This document shows positions 26,490 to 34,584 of a stretch of 64,000 nt of DNA, in pieces. The translations under genes were made by a program, and so were the position numbers. Location of the stretch: assembly GCF_021533215.1 (NCBI RefSeq), contig NZ_JAJNKA010000004.1, positions 1 to 64,000 of the forward strand. Reading direction: 5' to 3'. Under the pieces are notes generated by a model. It ran no database searches. It was not told the DNA's origin and saw nothing but the letters and a program-made list of their open reading frames with translations. The stretch is from Portibacter lacus (GTDB lineage: Bacteria > Bacteroidota > Bacteroidia > Chitinophagales > Saprospiraceae). The first letter of the stretch is position 1, and each line of letters starts with the position of its first letter.

Positions 26490-27235
26490 TGATAGATTTG
26501 AGTAAAATATCAACGAGAGCTCCAGAAGGCCTGGACAAAGATAAAACAAAGAAAAAAACAGAAAAAATAGCCAAAAGAATAGGTGAGCTAGCAGAAATAA
26601 TGAAAGCTCAAAAAAAGCACTCATTGTTAATTGTTTTTCAAGGCATGGATTCATCGGGAAAAGATGGTTCTACCGAGCATGTGTTCGGAGCTACAAGTCC
26701 TTCACATGTATCTGTTAAGGGATTTAAAAAACCAACAGAAGAAGAATTCGCTCATGATTTTTTATGGAGGGTAACGAAAGAAGCTCCTGCAAAAGGGATG
26801 ATCAAAATATTTGTTAGATCACATTACGAAGACATCTTAGTGCAACGAGTTCATAAATGGGTAACAGAAGAACGAGTGACGCAAAGAATTAACGCTATTA
26901 ATGCGTGGGAGACCCTATTGATAGAAGATAATAATACCACTATTCTCAAGTTCTACCTCCACTTATCAAAAGAAAGACAAGAGGAAAAATTACAAGAGCG
27001 AATAGATATTCCAGAGAAAAATTGGAAACACAACCCTGGCGATTGGGAAGAAAGAAAATTTTGGGATGAATACATGAGGGTATACGAAGATGCAATCAAT
27101 CGTTCTGTCGTGCCATGGATTATTGCTCCTGTAGATCAGCGATGGTATCGTAATTATTTTATTGCTTCTAAAGTATTAGAGACCATGGAGAACATGGATT
27201 TAGAATTTCCGATATTGAAAGATGGACAAGCTTAG
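26489..27235 (+). CDS. ppk2: Polyphosphate kinase 2 family protein
   Basis: 248 residues of the PPK2 phosphotransferase fold. The Walker A-like loop is FQGMDSSGKDG (about 50-60) and the lid and Walker B region FVRSHYEDIL. The C-terminal helix contains PVDQRWYRNYF, as expected. It transfers phosphate between polyphosphate and nucleotides, and the nucleotide preference cannot be told. It overlaps the DUF58 stop by one base and the S4 gene by 14 bases, forming a three-gene operon. The VTC-like polyphosphate polymerase at 37.6 kb is a possible functional partner. Confidence 0.9.
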   Translation: MIDLSKISTRAPEGLDKDKTKKKTEKIAKRIGELAEIMKAQKKHSLLIVFQGMDSSGKDGSTEHVFGATSPSHVSVKGFKKPTEEEFAHDFLWRVTKEAPAKGMIKIFVRSHYEDILVQRVHKWVTEERVTQRINAINAWETLLIEDNNTTILKFYLHLSKERQEEKLQERIDIPEKNWKHNPGDWEERKFWDEYMRVYEDAINRSVVPWIIAPVDQRWYRNYFIASKVLETMENMDLEFPILKDGQA

Positions 27236-27611
27236 AGTAGATAAATGGCTGTGGTCAGTTAGAATCTTTAAAACCAGAACACTAGCTACGAATAACTGCA
27301 AAAAGGGAAATATTAAGATTAATGGCGAAAAAGCCAAAGCTTCAGCGAATATTTCTGTAGGTGATGAGATAGGTGTTCATAAAAATGGATTCAACCTAGT
27401 ATTCAAGGTTCAAAAATTAATAGCAAAAAGAGTTGGTGCTCCGCTTGCTGTAGAATGTTATGAAGATCACACTTCTGAGGAGGAACTCAACAAATTTAAT
27501 GATTGGTTTATTGGAAAAGCGAGGCCTGAAATCAGGGAAAAAGGAGCTGGAAGACCGACCAAAAAAGAACGAAGGACCTTGGAAGATTTCAAGGATGGGT
27601 TTATAGATTGA
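27222..27611 (+). CDS. S4 RNA-binding domain protein (Hsp15-like)
   Basis: 129 residues. The N-terminal S4 fold reads RVDKWLWSVRIFKTRTLATNNCKKGNIKINGEKAK, typical of Hsp15/HslR, which binds 50S subunits with stalled peptidyl-tRNA. The C-terminus is basic (GRPTKKERR). It starts 14 bases before the PPK2 stop. The stop is immediately followed by the first partial unit of the intergenic repeat array, so the array lies directly in its 3' untranslated region. Confidence 0.88.
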   Translation: MDKLRVDKWLWSVRIFKTRTLATNNCKKGNIKINGEKAKASANISVGDEIGVHKNGFNLVFKVQKLIAKRVGAPLAVECYEDHTSEEELNKFNDWFIGKARPEIREKGAGRPTKKERRTLEDFKDGFID

Positions 27612-29119
27612 GAAGGACCTCACTGCTTACAGCTTACAACTGCAGCTCTTGCGAACCGAAAAACTCATAGCATCACTCCATGTGATACCATGATTTTTCT
27701 ATGACTGATTATGAACTTTAAATGGACCTTGTACTTCAGTACAATACTTTCTATACAATCATTATAACAAGGACTATACTTTACGAAAATAGCTCACAGC
27801 TCATAGCTCACAGCTTACAGCTCATAGCTCACAGCTAACAGCTAACAGCTGCAACTCTTGCAAACCGAAAAACTCATAGCATCACTCTATGTGATACCAT
27901 TATTTTTCTATGACTGATTATGAACTTTAAATGGACCTTGTACTTCACTGCTTACAGCTTACAGCTCATAGCTCATAGCTCATAGCTACCATCTGCAACT
28001 CTTGCGAACCGAAAAACTCATAGCATCACTCTATGTGATACCATGATTTTTATACGACTGATTATGAACTCTAAATGGACCTCGTACTTCACTGCTTACA
28101 GCTTACAGCTCATGGCTCATAGCTACCATCTGCAACTCTTGCGAACCGAAAAACTCATAGCATCACTCTATGTGATACCATTATTTTTCTATGACTGATT
28201 ATGAACTTTAAATGGACCTTGTACTTCACTGCTTACAGCTTACAGCTCATAGCTCATAGCTCATAGCTACCATCTGCAACTCTTGCGAACCGAAAAACTC
28301 ATAGCATCACTTCATGTGATACCATGATTTTCCTATGACTGATTATGAACTTTTAATGGACCTTGTACTTCACTGCTCACAGCTTACAGCTTACAGCTCA
28401 CAGCTTACATCTAACAACTGTAACTCTTGCGAACCGAAAAACTCATAGCATCACTTCATGTGATACCATGATTTTCCTATGACTGATTATGAACTTTAAA
28501 TGGACCTTGTACTTCACAGCTTACAGCTTGTAGCTTGTAGCTTGTAGCTTACAGCTAACAACTGCAACTCTTGCGAACCGAAAAACGCATAGCATCACTC
28601 TATGTGATACCATTATTTTTCTATGACTGATTATGAACTTTAAATGGACCTTGTACTTCACTGCTTACAGCTTACAGCTCATAGCTCATAGCTCATAGCT
28701 ACCATCTGCAACTCTTGCGAACCGAAAAACTCATAGCATCACTCTATGTGATACCATGATTTTTCTACGACTGATTATGAACTTTAAATGGACCTTGTAC
28801 TTCAGTACAATACTCTCTATACAATCTTTATAACAAGGACTATACTTTACGAAAATAGCTCTTCGCTCACAGCTCACTGCTCACAGCTTACAGCTAACAA
28901 CTAACAACTGTAACTCTTGCAAACCGAAAAACTCATAGCATCACTCTATGTGATACCATGATTTTTCTATGACTGATTATGAACTCTAAATGGACCTCGT
29001 ACTTCACTGCTCACAGCTTACAGCTAATAGCTTACAGCTTACAACTAACAACTGCAACTCTTGCGAACCGAAAAACTCATAGCATCACTCTATGTGATAC
29101 CATTATTTTTCTATGACTA
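27612..29119. repeat. Intergenic tandem array: ten units, 144-bp period, embedded 7-bp repeats
   Basis: A core of about 95 bp starts CTCTTGCGAACCG, contains CTCATAGCATCAC and ends GGACC(T)TGTACTTC. It recurs ten times, with the GCGAACCG mark at 27651, 27860, 28004, 28141, 28285, 28429, 28573, 28717, 28919 and 29063. Spacings are 209, 144, 137, 144, 144, 144, 144, 202 and 144. Between cores lie runs of a heptamer AGCTYAY (AGCTTAC, AGCTCAT, AGCTCAC, AGCTAAC). The 137-bp spacing is exactly one heptamer short. The two long spacings share an extra block of about 58 bp (TATAACAAGGACTATACTTTACG) at about 27738 and 28803. Inside the core, TCATAG pairs with CTATGA and ATCAC pairs with GTGAT around a variable loop. 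No open frame spans the array. Confidence 0.95.
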
Positions 29120-29161
29120 TTTCTAAGAAAAAATGACAAATCGAAAAAAGTTTTATAAAAA

Positions 29162-29192
29162 ATGTGACTCTTTTGAAAACTTCTCGTCTTAA
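29162..29192 (+). promoter_or_regulatory. ECF-type promoter-like pair, copy 1
   Basis: ATGTGAC at 29162-29168 and CGTCTTAA at 29185-29192 are separated by 16 bp. The same pair occurs at 34471 and 40715, each before a related short unit with a terminator. A -10 box beginning CGTC with an AC-containing -35 and 16-bp spacing resembles ECF sigma-factor promoters (established in other bacteria). Confidence 0.55.
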
Positions 29193-29263
29193 GGGTGCAA
29201 GTAATGTTTAAAAGGTTTAATTAAGATTTAAGATTGGAGAATTAGGAACTCCAATCTTTTTTT
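29193..29263 (+). ncRNA. Predicted small RNA, copy 1 of a three-member family
   Basis: A unit of about 70 nt starts just after CGTCTTAA and contains GTGCAAGTAATGTTTAAA (29196-29212 region), then GGTTTAATTAAG. It ends in an intrinsic terminator: AGATTGGAG at 29231-29239 pairs with CTCCAATCT at 29249-29257 and a run of seven T follows. The sequence, terminator stem and upstream promoter-like pair are shared with the unit at 34.5 kb. There is no convincing open frame (a Met-Phe-Lys-Arg-Phe-Asn stop frame is not shared by the other copies). It points at the 3' end of the S74 repeat-protein gene on the other strand. Confidence 0.6.
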
Positions 29264-29324
29264 ATTTATAGTACTTCTGAAATAATTCTTCAGTAAATTT
29301 TCGTCCTGATATCAAACTCAATCC

Positions 29325-32300
29325 CTATTTTCCTTCCTTCAATTTTAGCGCTTCTTTCAACATTTTGATATCTTTCTGAATAGTTTTATTCATGTTCACC
29401 ACTGATTCTTTCATCTTCTTATTTTCCAATTGCAATTCTTCTATCATTTCTTGTTGTTCCTTAATCGCTTCTAATAATATAGGCGTCAATCGGGAATAGT
29501 CTACCGACTTATATCCTTCCCTATCCGTCACCACCAGCTCAGGAAACACCTCTTCAACTTCTTGCGCCATTACGCCGATCTGACGTTCGTTCGAAAAGTC
29601 CTTCTCAGGAAAGTCTTGTTGGTTCCAGAAGTAATATTGCCCTTCTATATTTTTAATTTTTTCAAGGGTATTGGTAAAACCTTCGAATCCTTGCTTGAAC
29701 CTGATATCTGAGCTAGTTGTAATCGTACCTGTAGCTACAATATTCCCGACCACATCTAATTTCTGTGAAGGTGAAGAAGTGCCTATACCTACATTAGCAT
29801 TGTAACCTAAAACTAAACTATTGCTCTGATTAACGGTTGCATTGGCTCCAATCGCAGTAGCATTTCCTAATGCCCCTGAACCCACATTTGCCCCAAAACC
29901 AATGACTGTATTATCATTTCCTGTGGTATTATTATCAAGTGCATTAAACCCAATAGCCGTATTTCTATTACCTGTATTATTCAGGTAACCTGCTTGATGA
30001 CCCAGTGCTACATTTCCAGCACCTGTGGTATTATTAGATAACGCCTTATATCCATTTGCTACATTACTATACCCTTCTGTATTATTATACATTGCTCTAT
30101 AGCCATTCGCTGTATTTTTATTTCCAGTCGTATTTGTAAATAGCGTTTCAGAACCATTGGCTGTGTTTTCACTTCCTGTAGTTGTATTCTTTAATGCCTG
30201 AAAACCAACCGCATTATTTGAAGAACCACTTACACTATTACTTAACGCGTAATTACCTATGGCTAAATTATCTTCCAATGTAGCATTTCCCAATCCTGCA
30301 TTTATCCCAATAAAAAGCCCAAAATTAAAAGCTGCTGGCTCTAATCGAGCATCCGTCATTTTCCATCTTTCAGCACCTGCCACTCTGAATATAATCTTAT
30401 CTTCATCGGGAGCTTGTTCCACATGAATTTGGGTATCATTATCGGTATCCCGAAGTAAACTCGTACGAGCATTCAGCGCCCACCAAGCACTCCCGCTATA
30501 CGCATAAAACATATTATCAGTGGTCACATAAACTAGAAGCCCGGTTGCTGGACTTGTTATATTATCTCTTTGAGTTGCAGTCATTCGCGGAATTAATAGT
30601 CCTTTCGAATTACTTGAAATTTCCAATTTAGCGGAAGAAGATGGACTAGATGTTCCCATACCTACATTCACATTATTTCCAAGTACTAAGCTATTGCTTT
30701 GATTAACGACCGCATTAGCACCAATGGCAGTAGCATTCTCCAAGTCTCCTGAGCCTACTCCTGATTGATAACCAATCGACGTATTAGAATTTCCTGTTGT
30801 ATTATTATAGAGCGCTTCTCGACCTACTGCGACGTTCCAACTTCCTTGAGTATTGTTATACAAAGCGTGATACCCAGCAGCCATATTTAGATCTCCACCT
30901 ACATTAGACAATAGCGCTTCAAATCCAAACGCCGTATTCCAATTGCCCTCCGTATTATTAAATAAAGCTCGATAACCAGTTGCCGTATTTCGGAATCCAG
31001 TGGTATTCCTATATAGGGTTTGAAAACCATTAGATGTATTCTGAGTGGCAGTAATGCTGTTATATTGAGATTGATATCCTATCGCAGTATTAAAACTACC
31101 TTGCGTATTTAGATAAAGCGCTTCTTTTCCAATAGCGACATTGTTATTACCAGTAGTATTCGAATAAAGAGCCGCATAACCACTCGCAGAATTATGAGAA
31201 CCTGTGGTGTTTAATTTCAATGCATAAGCACCATTGGCATTGTTGAACTCACCCGTTGTATTAGTAGTAAGTGCTTCGTATCCATTAGCGGTGTTCTCTG
31301 ATCCGGAGGTGTTAGATTTCAGTGCGGCATAACCATTAGCAGTGTTGCTGCTCCCAATAGAGTTCGAAGATAGGGACGCAAAACCAGTCGCTGTATTATT
31401 ATCCCCAATTGTATTATCATTTAGCGCAGAATGACCGGTTGCTGTATTGTTATCTCCTAAAGTATTTAACTTCAGTGCCCCATATCCTATTGCGGTATTA
31501 TCAAAACCAGATATATTCGCCTCTAATGCTTCGTAACCAGTTGCTGTATTGTTCCGTCCGACAGTGTTAGCATACAAAGCAAATCCACCACTAGCCGTGT
31601 TATTGGAACCAGATGTATTCGATCTAAGTGCTGAGTAACCATTGGCTGTATTCGCCGATCCAGTGGTGTTGTACCTAAGGGTATTCGTTCCGTTAGCCGT
31701 ATTCACCTGACCTGTTGTATTAAATCTCAGCGTATTAGATCCATAAGCAGTATTTTCGGATCCTGTCGTGTTCGCTCTCATTGACTCGTATCCATATGCT
31801 GTATTCGAAGATCCTGTTGAGTTGAACCTAAGCGCATTATAACCACTCCCCGTATTATTATATCCTGTCGAATTTGTACTTAATACTTGATATCCAATTG
31901 CCGTGTTCTTGTTACTCGTACCATCATCTGCTATTCCAGCTTCTTTCCCTATAAAAATGCTTTGTCCAAGTGCTTCAAGATGCAAGGTCTTCCCATCCAT
32001 TTTCGCAAATTCTACTCCTTTATTATAAAATCGGATGTTGTCATCATCTGGAGTTTGCTCCGTCAATATTTTCGTATCTGCATCCAAATCTTGCAATTCA
32101 TTTCCAGATCCAATCTCTTCCCAACTTCCACTTTTAAAATACCAAAAGCTCTCTGTAGTATTGTCATAAACCAATAGCCCATCAGCAGGACTCGCAATGT
32201 CGAGCCGTTCGATGGAACTCATCCGCGGAATGAGGAGCCCTTTTTCAGCAGATTGAATATCCAAAATTGCGGAAGCATCCGGAGATGCTCCTGTGTTGTT

Positions 32301-32474
32301 CACACTAATATTTTGCCCATATGTCATACTGAAAGTGGAGAAAGCAAGAAATAAGATTAGCAAACATTTCCGAGTAAAAGCATTTGCTATTTCTTCCCAA
32401 TAATTGATCAAAGAAGAAAGTAGAAATGAAAATACGGTTAATGAAAGCAACGAAAACCAGGAAAATTTAGTCAT
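29325..32474 (-). CDS. Surface repeat protein with C-terminal S74 intramolecular chaperone domain
   Basis: 1049 residues. The N-terminus has two hydrophobic stretches (about 5-24 and 36-52, the second ending MTYGQ like a normal signal peptide). The body holds two similar modules, each starting GLLIPRM(S/T) and PA(D/T)GLLVY and ending INANA-like IGANA.VNQSNSLVLG. Between these lie many units of about 16 residues of the form NTTGSxNTAxGYxAL, which suggest a stacked beta-helix stalk. The end is a peptidase S74 domain with the S922-D-I-R-F-K927 dyad, IGVMAQEVEEVFPE and VDYSRLTPILLEAI, then a coiled coil. In phage tail fibres and related proteins this domain trimerises the fibre and may cut itself off. 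It is probably an adhesin-like trimer. A consensus promoter lies upstream. Confidence 0.85.
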   Translation of the reverse strand: MTKFSWFSLLSLTVFSFLLSSLINYWEEIANAFTRKCLLILFLAFSTFSMTYGQNISVNNTGASPDASAILDIQSAEKGLLIPRMSSIERLDIASPADGLLVYDNTTESFWYFKSGSWEEIGSGNELQDLDADTKILTEQTPDDDNIRFYNKGVEFAKMDGKTLHLEALGQSIFIGKEAGIADDGTSNKNTAIGYQVLSTNSTGYNNTGSGYNALRFNSTGSSNTAYGYESMRANTTGSENTAYGSNTLRFNTTGQVNTANGTNTLRYNTTGSANTANGYSALRSNTSGSNNTASGGFALYANTVGRNNTATGYEALEANISGFDNTAIGYGALKLNTLGDNNTATGHSALNDNTIGDNNTATGFASLSSNSIGSSNTANGYAALKSNTSGSENTANGYEALTTNTTGEFNNANGAYALKLNTTGSHNSASGYAALYSNTTGNNNVAIGKEALYLNTQGSFNTAIGYQSQYNSITATQNTSNGFQTLYRNTTGFRNTATGYRALFNNTEGNWNTAFGFEALLSNVGGDLNMAAGYHALYNNTQGSWNVAVGREALYNNTTGNSNTSIGYQSGVGSGDLENATAIGANAVVNQSNSLVLGNNVNVGMGTSSPSSSAKLEISSNSKGLLIPRMTATQRDNITSPATGLLVYVTTDNMFYAYSGSAWWALNARTSLLRDTDNDTQIHVEQAPDEDKIIFRVAGAERWKMTDARLEPAAFNFGLFIGINAGLGNATLEDNLAIGNYALSNSVSGSSNNAVGFQALKNTTTGSENTANGSETLFTNTTGNKNTANGYRAMYNNTEGYSNVANGYKALSNNTTGAGNVALGHQAGYLNNTGNRNTAIGFNALDNNTTGNDNTVIGFGANVGSGALGNATAIGANATVNQSNSLVLGYNANVGIGTSSPSQKLDVVGNIVATGTITTSSDIRFKQGFEGFTNTLEKIKNIEGQYYFWNQQDFPEKDFSNERQIGVMAQEVEEVFPELVVTDREGYKSVDYSRLTPILLEAIKEQQEMIEELQLENKKMKESVVNMNKTIQKDIKMLKEALKLKEGK

Positions 32475-32530
32475 TAAATGTTGATTAAGATTATAATTTT
32501 CCGCAATCTATATACTGGTAGGTTTCATGT

Positions 32531-32561
32531 CAAATATAGGCGATAGACAAATAATAGACAA
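32531..32561 (-). promoter_or_regulatory. Consensus Bacteroidota promoter for the S74 repeat-protein gene
   Basis: On the minus strand TTTG (-33, ending at 32559) is followed by 20 bp and then TATATTTG (32538-32531), matching the TTG-N19/21-TAnnTTTG consensus. Transcription would start near 32523, about 50 bases before the ATG at 32474. Confidence 0.65.
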
Positions 32562-32611
32562 AACCACGAACACCAATCATATACACTTGAATATCAAATA
32601 GTTGAAATTTA

Positions 32612-34321
32612 TTATAAGTGCAGAATAAAATCATCCAAATTAACACTTTCATCTAATCCTAATTTCTTCCTTAATCGATATCGCGCGGTATTTACGGAGG
32701 CCAAAGTGATGTTTTGAAAATTAGCTATTTGCTGACTTTCTAACTTTAACCTAATTAACGAGCAAAGCCTTTTTTCTGTCTTAGAAAGGTTAGGAAAGTT
32801 ATCATTCAATTTTTTATAGAACGCATCATTCAATAAATCTAATCGATTAAAAAAGTCTTCTGTATCAGAATTGAAGTCAATTTTCTTTCGAATGTCCTCT
32901 TCTAGTTCAAGTAATAACTTTGCTCGGCCTCGCCCCTTCGTCAAATTGATCTTTTGGAATTTCTCGTATAATTCACGCGCCCATTGATAATTATGCGAAA
33001 GGTTAATTGCAAAATCTGAAAGGTCGCGCTGCTTAGAATCTATTTCAGATTTTAACTGAGCACTTTTTAATTTTTCTAAATGCCAGGCTTGATCAGTAAT
33101 GAGTCGTTCATTTTCTAAATTTTTCAAGTGCTGATTCCGTCTTTGGTATAAAAAATAAATCAAAGTAATGATCACAATGGCAGATAAAATAACGATCCCT
33201 GTAATGAATCGCTGAGTTTTCAGTTGGTTGGCCTTTTGATTCTGTTCCATCTGATGGGACAAATTGACACGCTCCATGACGATATCGTTTAGCGCAAAAG
33301 AATTCGCTTTAGTTTTTTCAGTATTAACTCGATTAACACTATCCTTCAAAAACAAAACCTTCTGTGCAAAAATATATGCAGAATCCAATTGCTTATCTAA
33401 TTCAAACATCCGATGCTTTAAGTTAAAAAAATCGATTTCCGATTCTGCAGATAACTTTTGATTAACGATCGAAGCCTCTAGAATTTCAAGGTTATTTCTA
33501 GCTCTCGCAGGAGCATTTAAGGATAAATCAGTATTAATAAGTTGGATTCCTGCACTCACCATTCGGGTAAGATCTTCTATTTCACCGCTGTCTGATCGTT
33601 GACTTCTAAAATAATCGAAATTTTCTAGGTAAAGGGCTCTCGCTTGATTCAGATCACCTTTCTCAAGATAATTATCAGCAAGGTTATCTCTAATGCTCCC
33701 CAACAATGAATGATCAGGGAAATTATTTTGAGTGATTTCAAATGCCTTTCGAAAATAATACAAAGCTGAATCCATTTCTTCTTCGTATGAACTTAGAAGC
33801 AGGCCGTAATTATTTAGAGCAGATGGGTAGTAAATGGTTTCGCTTGCTTCAGAAATAGAAATAGCTTTTTGTAGGTAAATGTTTGCGCTGTCTAACTGAT
33901 TGAATTTTGCAAAAGACCGAGAAATAATCGCGTAAGCAAATGTTCTGTCCGGTAAGAATTCATTAGAATCGGCTGATGGATGTTCTGATTTCCATGCTTG
34001 ATATTCAGCAAGTAACATTTTATAGCAACGTATAGATTCGGATGGTATACCTTCAGCGTGGAAACTAAATCCTAAAGTATTGAAGATCTTAATCTTTTCA
34101 TCTGGCTTCAAATCTGATTTGCCAACTAAATCCAAATATTGAATCCTTAAAACTAATAATTCAGCAAGTGTTGTGTATTTATTACTTCTGATCGAATTGA
34201 TCACTTTTTCTGCTGCTATCGTAGCTTCTCTAGGTGAGATGTCTTCCTGTGCATGCAAAGCTAAGTGAGTAGTTATGCAAAACAACAATATGAATACTAT
34301 ACGGATAAAACTTAGGACCAA
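32612..34321 (-). CDS. Membrane regulator with TPR sensor region and LuxR-type HTH
   Basis: 569 residues. The signal peptide ends near residue 24 (LHAQ). Helical TPR-like repeats then run from about 40 to 330 (LNNYGLLLSSYEEEMDSALYYF). One transmembrane helix at about 368-390 (FITGIVILSAIVIITLIYF) is followed by a coiled coil. The C-terminal HTH reads KTEKRLCSLIRLKLESQQIA and ASVNTARYRLRKKLGL. The order periplasmic TPR, membrane, cytoplasmic DNA-binding domain lacks kinase or receiver modules. The HTH is close in sequence to that of the three-Y regulator at 8 kb. It sits just upstream of the S74 repeat-protein gene on the same strand, 137 bp away, and may control it (inference). Confidence 0.85.
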   Translation of the reverse strand: MVLSFIRIVFILLFCITTHLALHAQEDISPREATIAAEKVINSIRSNKYTTLAELLVLRIQYLDLVGKSDLKPDEKIKIFNTLGFSFHAEGIPSESIRCYKMLLAEYQAWKSEHPSADSNEFLPDRTFAYAIISRSFAKFNQLDSANIYLQKAISISEASETIYYPSALNNYGLLLSSYEEEMDSALYYFRKAFEITQNNFPDHSLLGSIRDNLADNYLEKGDLNQARALYLENFDYFRSQRSDSGEIEDLTRMVSAGIQLINTDLSLNAPARARNNLEILEASIVNQKLSAESEIDFFNLKHRMFELDKQLDSAYIFAQKVLFLKDSVNRVNTEKTKANSFALNDIVMERVNLSHQMEQNQKANQLKTQRFITGIVILSAIVIITLIYFLYQRRNQHLKNLENERLITDQAWHLEKLKSAQLKSEIDSKQRDLSDFAINLSHNYQWARELYEKFQKINLTKGRGRAKLLLELEEDIRKKIDFNSDTEDFFNRLDLLNDAFYKKLNDNFPNLSKTEKRLCSLIRLKLESQQIANFQNITLASVNTARYRLRKKLGLDESVNLDDFILHL

Positions 34322-34470
34322 TATTCTAGCTTTTTTTAAGGCATTGATTCACAAGATAGATATAAAAAAAATCACTTGATCTACTGCGACCTAAACTGCT
34401 CATATTCAGCACTTAAACCTTTGCAGCCATCTCACTTCATTTAATTTTAAATATAAATTAATTCTTATAT

Positions 34471-34500
34471 ATGTGACCTTTTAAAATTTATACGACTTAA
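34471..34500 (+). promoter_or_regulatory. ECF-type promoter-like pair, copy 2
   Basis: ATGTGAC at 34471-34477 and CGACTTAA at 34493-34500, spacing 15 bp. It differs from copies 1 and 3 by one base in the -10 box and by one base in spacing. Confidence 0.5.
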
Positions 34501-34502
34501 TA

Positions 34503-34570
34503 GAGCAAGTAATGTTTAAAGCTTTAATTAAGCTAAGATTGGAGGGTTAAAATACTCCAATCTTTTTTTT
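34503..34570 (+). ncRNA. Predicted small RNA, copy 2
   Basis: About 68 nt. GAGCAAGTAATGTTTAAA at 34503-34520 matches copy 1 at nearly every position, followed by GCTTTAATTAAG. The terminator has AAGATTGGAG at 34535-34544 paired with CTCCAATCTT at 34555-34564, then eight or more T. The stem bases are identical to copy 1 while the loop differs, which supports selection on the hairpin. The end lies 14 bp from the stop of the arylsulfotransferase-like gene on the opposite strand. The rest of the 34322-34584 interval holds nothing else recognisable. Confidence 0.6.
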
Positions 34571-34584
34571 GTTCACAAGTTTTA

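Noticed and set aside
27612-29119. Possible CRISPR array
   Set aside because: The repeated element is long (about 95 bp core) and the spacers are low-complexity AGCTYAY heptamers, not unique 30-40 bp spacers. There are no cas genes nearby.
29203-29224. Possible leader peptide in candidate small RNA 1 (Met-Phe-Lys-Arg-Phe-Asn)
   Set aside because: The reading frame after ATG differs between the three copies, and no ribosome-binding site precedes it.
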